Source: Arthrobacter sp. Bi83
GTDB taxonomy: Bacteria > Actinomycetota > Actinomycetes > Actinomycetales > Micrococcaceae
Length of the DNA stretch: 41,787 nt
Direction of reading: 5' to 3'
Assembly (NCBI RefSeq): GCF_918698095.1
Contig: NZ_CAKKLY010000043.1
Location: 1 to 41,787, forward strand
The position numbers and the translations under genes were made by a program. Below, piece by piece: positions 40,094 through 41,787 of this stretch. A model generated the notes under the pieces. It searched no databases. It was given only the letters and a program-made list of their open reading frames with translations, and had not been told where the DNA came from. The first letter of the stretch is position 1. Each line of letters opens with the position of its first letter.

Positions 40094-41787
40094 TTGTCAT
40101 ATTTTGTGCCTAGCCGATGGCTATTGCGAGCTGTTGCCTTAGTCCTGACCATCGTCTTTGTTTGCGCGAACGTTATCTTGTCAGCCCCCGCGCAAGCGGC
40201 TGCGGATACGGCTCCGCCGGTGCTGCGGGAGCTGACGATAGCACCGGAGTCGGTCGATGTGAGCGGCGAAGCGCAGCAGGTCAGGGTGTCGGCGCACATC
40301 ACGGACGATGTATCCGGGGTGGGGTCGCTTTTCCTCTACCTTGAAAACCAGGCCTCGGGTTCGAATGTTTACGGCTTCATGCATTTGGATAGCGGCACGT
40401 TCACGGATGGAATGTTTTCCGTGGATTTGGTTCTTCCGGTCGGGGCACCCGCCGGCACTTGGAAGCCGCGCTTTAGCATGTTTAGGGATAACGTCGGTAA
40501 CAGTTCCGATGACCCGCTGGCCGGGATTGTCTCGCCGACACTTGGTGTCACTGGCGCCGCTGCGGATACGGCTCCGCCGGTGCTGCGGGAGCTGACGATA
40601 GCACCGGAGTCGGTCGATGTGAGCGGCGAAGCGCAGCAGATCAGGGTGTCGGCGCACATCACGGACGATATATCCGGGGTGGGGTCGCTTTTCCTCTACC
40701 TTGAAAACCAGGCCTCGGGTTCGAATGTTTACGGCTTCATGCATTTGGATAGCGGCACGTTCACGGATGGAATGTTTTCCGTGGATTTGGTTCTTCCGGT
40801 CGGGACACCCGCCGGCACCTGGAAACCGCGCTTTAGCATGTTTAGGGATAACGTCGGCAATAGTTCCGGCGACCCGCTGGCAGGCATCGCAAGTCCGGCC
40901 CTCACTCTAGTAGAGAACAATGTTGCCAATCAGATGGTCGTGCCGCTCCCCATTTTGTTCAACGATAGTTACGGAGCATTAAAGGACACGTACGTGATCC
41001 CAGTTGTCGAAGGCGTTGACTACTTCGTGGACGGACAGGCTGTCGAGTCTGGAAGCCACTCTGCTTTTGGGACAATTCATATCACCGCTAAACCCCAGAA
41101 AGGTTATCTTTTTGCGCCGGGTGCCGACAGTGATTGGCAGTTCGCTTTCGCCGCTCAGCCCGAGGACACGTCGGTTCCTCCTTCTCTGACGGATTTCCGG
41201 CGAACTTCCGGCGAAGTGATTCAGGTCGGTGAGGATCTGACTTTTGACTGGCAAGCGGCGGACGCTGCCGTGAACAATGTGACGTTCACACTCACGGACT
41301 CGATGGGCCGTTACCACTACGCCACCTGGTACAGCCGCGGCGAGGACGCCCTCTCTGGAACCGCGTCGGTGCCCGTCGATGGTACGTGGGCGGCGGGTGC
41401 GCTGAATCTTATTTCGATTGATGTTTACAGCGCTGGCGCCTACGTGAATTACCGTCCTGGTGCGCCTGCCTACAAGAGCCCCTCGGGTCTAAAGGATCCC
41501 AGGCCCGTGGACTTGGACTTCGCTGGAGCTAAGTTTGCGGTTGAGAACTCTGAGGACACGTCGGTTCCTCCTTCTCTGACGGATTTCCGGCGAACTTCCG
41601 GCGAAGTGATTCAGGTCGGTGAGGATCTGACTTTTGACTGGCAAGCGGCGGACGCTGCCGTGAACAATGTGACGTTTACACTCACGGACTCGATGGGCCG
41701 TTACCACTACGCCACCTGGTACAGCCGCGGCGAGGACGCCCTCTCTGGAACCGCGTCGGTGCCCGTCGATGCTACGTGGGCGGCGGG
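40094..41787 (+). CDS. Secreted multi-domain repeat protein (partial, runs off right edge)
   Basis: The frame opens at TTG 40094 behind GGGGG and has no stop up to the window end (564 complete codons). The signal peptide (WLLRAVALVLTIVFVCANVI) ends SAPAQA with cleavage before ADTAPP. Two consecutive 120-residue Ig-like/beta domains follow, starting ADTAPPVLRELTIAPE and ending DNVGNSS. Then comes a single domain of about 80 residues (IPVVEGVDYFVDGQAVESG, KPQKGYLFAPGADSDW) and two 130-residue units starting EDTSVPPSLTDFRRTSGEV. It resembles modular actinobacterial cell-wall proteins. The C-terminal anchor or catalytic part, if any, is outside the window. The exact start is uncertain (GTG 40106 is an alternative). 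Confidence 0.8.
   Translation, partial: MSYFVPSRWLLRAVALVLTIVFVCANVILSAPAQAAADTAPPVLRELTIAPESVDVSGEAQQVRVSAHITDDVSGVGSLFLYLENQASGSNVYGFMHLDSGTFTDGMFSVDLVLPVGAPAGTWKPRFSMFRDNVGNSSDDPLAGIVSPTLGVTGAAADTAPPVLRELTIAPESVDVSGEAQQIRVSAHITDDISGVGSLFLYLENQASGSNVYGFMHLDSGTFTDGMFSVDLVLPVGTPAGTWKPRFSMFRDNVGNSSGDPLAGIASPALTLVENNVANQMVVPLPILFNDSYGALKDTYVIPVVEGVDYFVDGQAVESGSHSAFGTIHITAKPQKGYLFAPGADSDWQFAFAAQPEDTSVPPSLTDFRRTSGEVIQVGEDLTFDWQAADAAVNNVTFTLTDSMGRYHYATWYSRGEDALSGTASVPVDGTWAAGALNLISIDVYSAGAYVNYRPGAPAYKSPSGLKDPRPVDLDFAGAKFAVENSEDTSVPPSLTDFRRTSGEVIQVGEDLTFDWQAADAAVNNVTFTLTDSMGRYHYATWYSRGEDALSGTASVPVDATWAA
40199..40918 (+). repeat. Two tandem 360-bp coding repeats
   Basis: Copy one is 40199-40558 and copy two 40559-40918. 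They are nearly identical through most of their length, with a few third-base and single amino-acid changes (for example QQVRV versus QQIRV, DDVSG versus DDISG, PVGAP versus PVGTP). The last 20 or so codons diverge. Both encode the ADTAPP domain of the surface protein. Confidence 0.95.
41162..41787 (+). repeat. Two tandem 390-bp coding repeats (second cut by edge)
   Basis: Copy one is 41162-41551 and copy two starts at 41552. Over the 236 bp visible of copy two only two base differences are seen: TTC to TTT near 41676, and GGT to GCT near 41771 (Gly to Ala). Both encode the EDTSVPPSLTDF domain. Confidence 0.95.

Noticed and set aside
40199..41787. CRISPR-like or tandem noncoding repeats at the right end
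   Set aside because: Units are 360 and 390 bp, in frame and coding for beta domains; there are no short repeats with spacers and no cas genes.

Overview
The window looks like chromosomal DNA of a high-GC actinobacterium of the Micrococcaceae, most likely Arthrobacter or a close relative (Pseudarthrobacter, Paenarthrobacter). Pointers are GC-rich codon use, frequent GTG/TTG starts, 1- to 4-base start/stop overlaps, several candidate leaderless starts, an LAxTG (class E sortase) surface protein, and a dispersed repeat family with core GGTTGAGCTTGTCGAAACC. This assignment is inference from gene content; there is no rRNA gene and no tRNA was recognised.

Layout. (1) 1-2389: an MFS drug exporter (cut by the left edge) and a zinc alcohol dehydrogenase, divergent from an XRE/MmyB-type regulator. 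(2) 2407-5456: a Tat-exported multicopper oxidase followed by two small DUF202 membrane proteins. (3) 5704-10887: a phenylacetate catabolic operon, paaABCDE plus a PaaG-like isomerase, behind a promoter overlapped by a PaaR-like operator. paaB carries an in-frame array of the genomic repeat. (4) 10900-12393: a VanZ-like membrane protein and galU. (5) 12429-29647: a long minus-strand exopolysaccharide region. In transcription order it holds a Wzz/tyrosine kinase, Wzx flippase, WcaB-like acetyltransferase, Wzy-like polymerase, two GT4 glycosyltransferases, a GT2 glycosyltransferase, WcaI-like GT4, gmd, fcl, the initiating glycosylphosphotransferase, ugd, a DUF4012 protein and an LAxTG surface protein. 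(6) 29947-34401: an Lrp/AsnC regulator divergent from the E1alpha, E1beta and E2 genes of a branched-chain 2-oxoacid dehydrogenase complex. (7) 34468-37354: an MBL-fold hydrolase among small orphan genes, including three tiny single-pass membrane proteins. (8) 37448-39821: a MinD/ParA-like ATPase and a membrane O-acyltransferase. (9) 39859-41787: a decayed fragment of the ATPase gene, then a secreted repeat protein that runs off the right edge.

How the genes work together. PaaABCE with PaaD epoxidises phenylacetyl-CoA and PaaG isomerises the epoxide to the oxepin; the CoA ligase and lower-pathway genes are not here. GalU and Ugd supply UDP-Glc and UDP-GlcA, and Gmd and Fcl supply GDP-fucose. 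The glycosylphosphotransferase starts the repeat unit, four glycosyltransferases and an acetyltransferase build it, Wzx flips it, Wzy polymerises it, and the Wzz/kinase controls length. The enzyme set recalls enterobacterial colanic acid in an actinobacterial setting. The central part (about 21.3-28 kb) is visibly poorer in G+C than its flanks, as polysaccharide loci acquired by transfer often are.

Most unusual are the repeat elements that act as coding DNA. They form an N-terminal extension of PaaB, supply the stop codons of both convergent genes at 10.9 kb, and have diverged copies in the linkers of the E2 protein. Other points of interest are a collinear 138-bp decayed copy of the ATPase gene, a surface protein growing by very recent 360- and 390-bp in-frame duplications, and a run of tiny membrane-protein genes in front of the ATPase.
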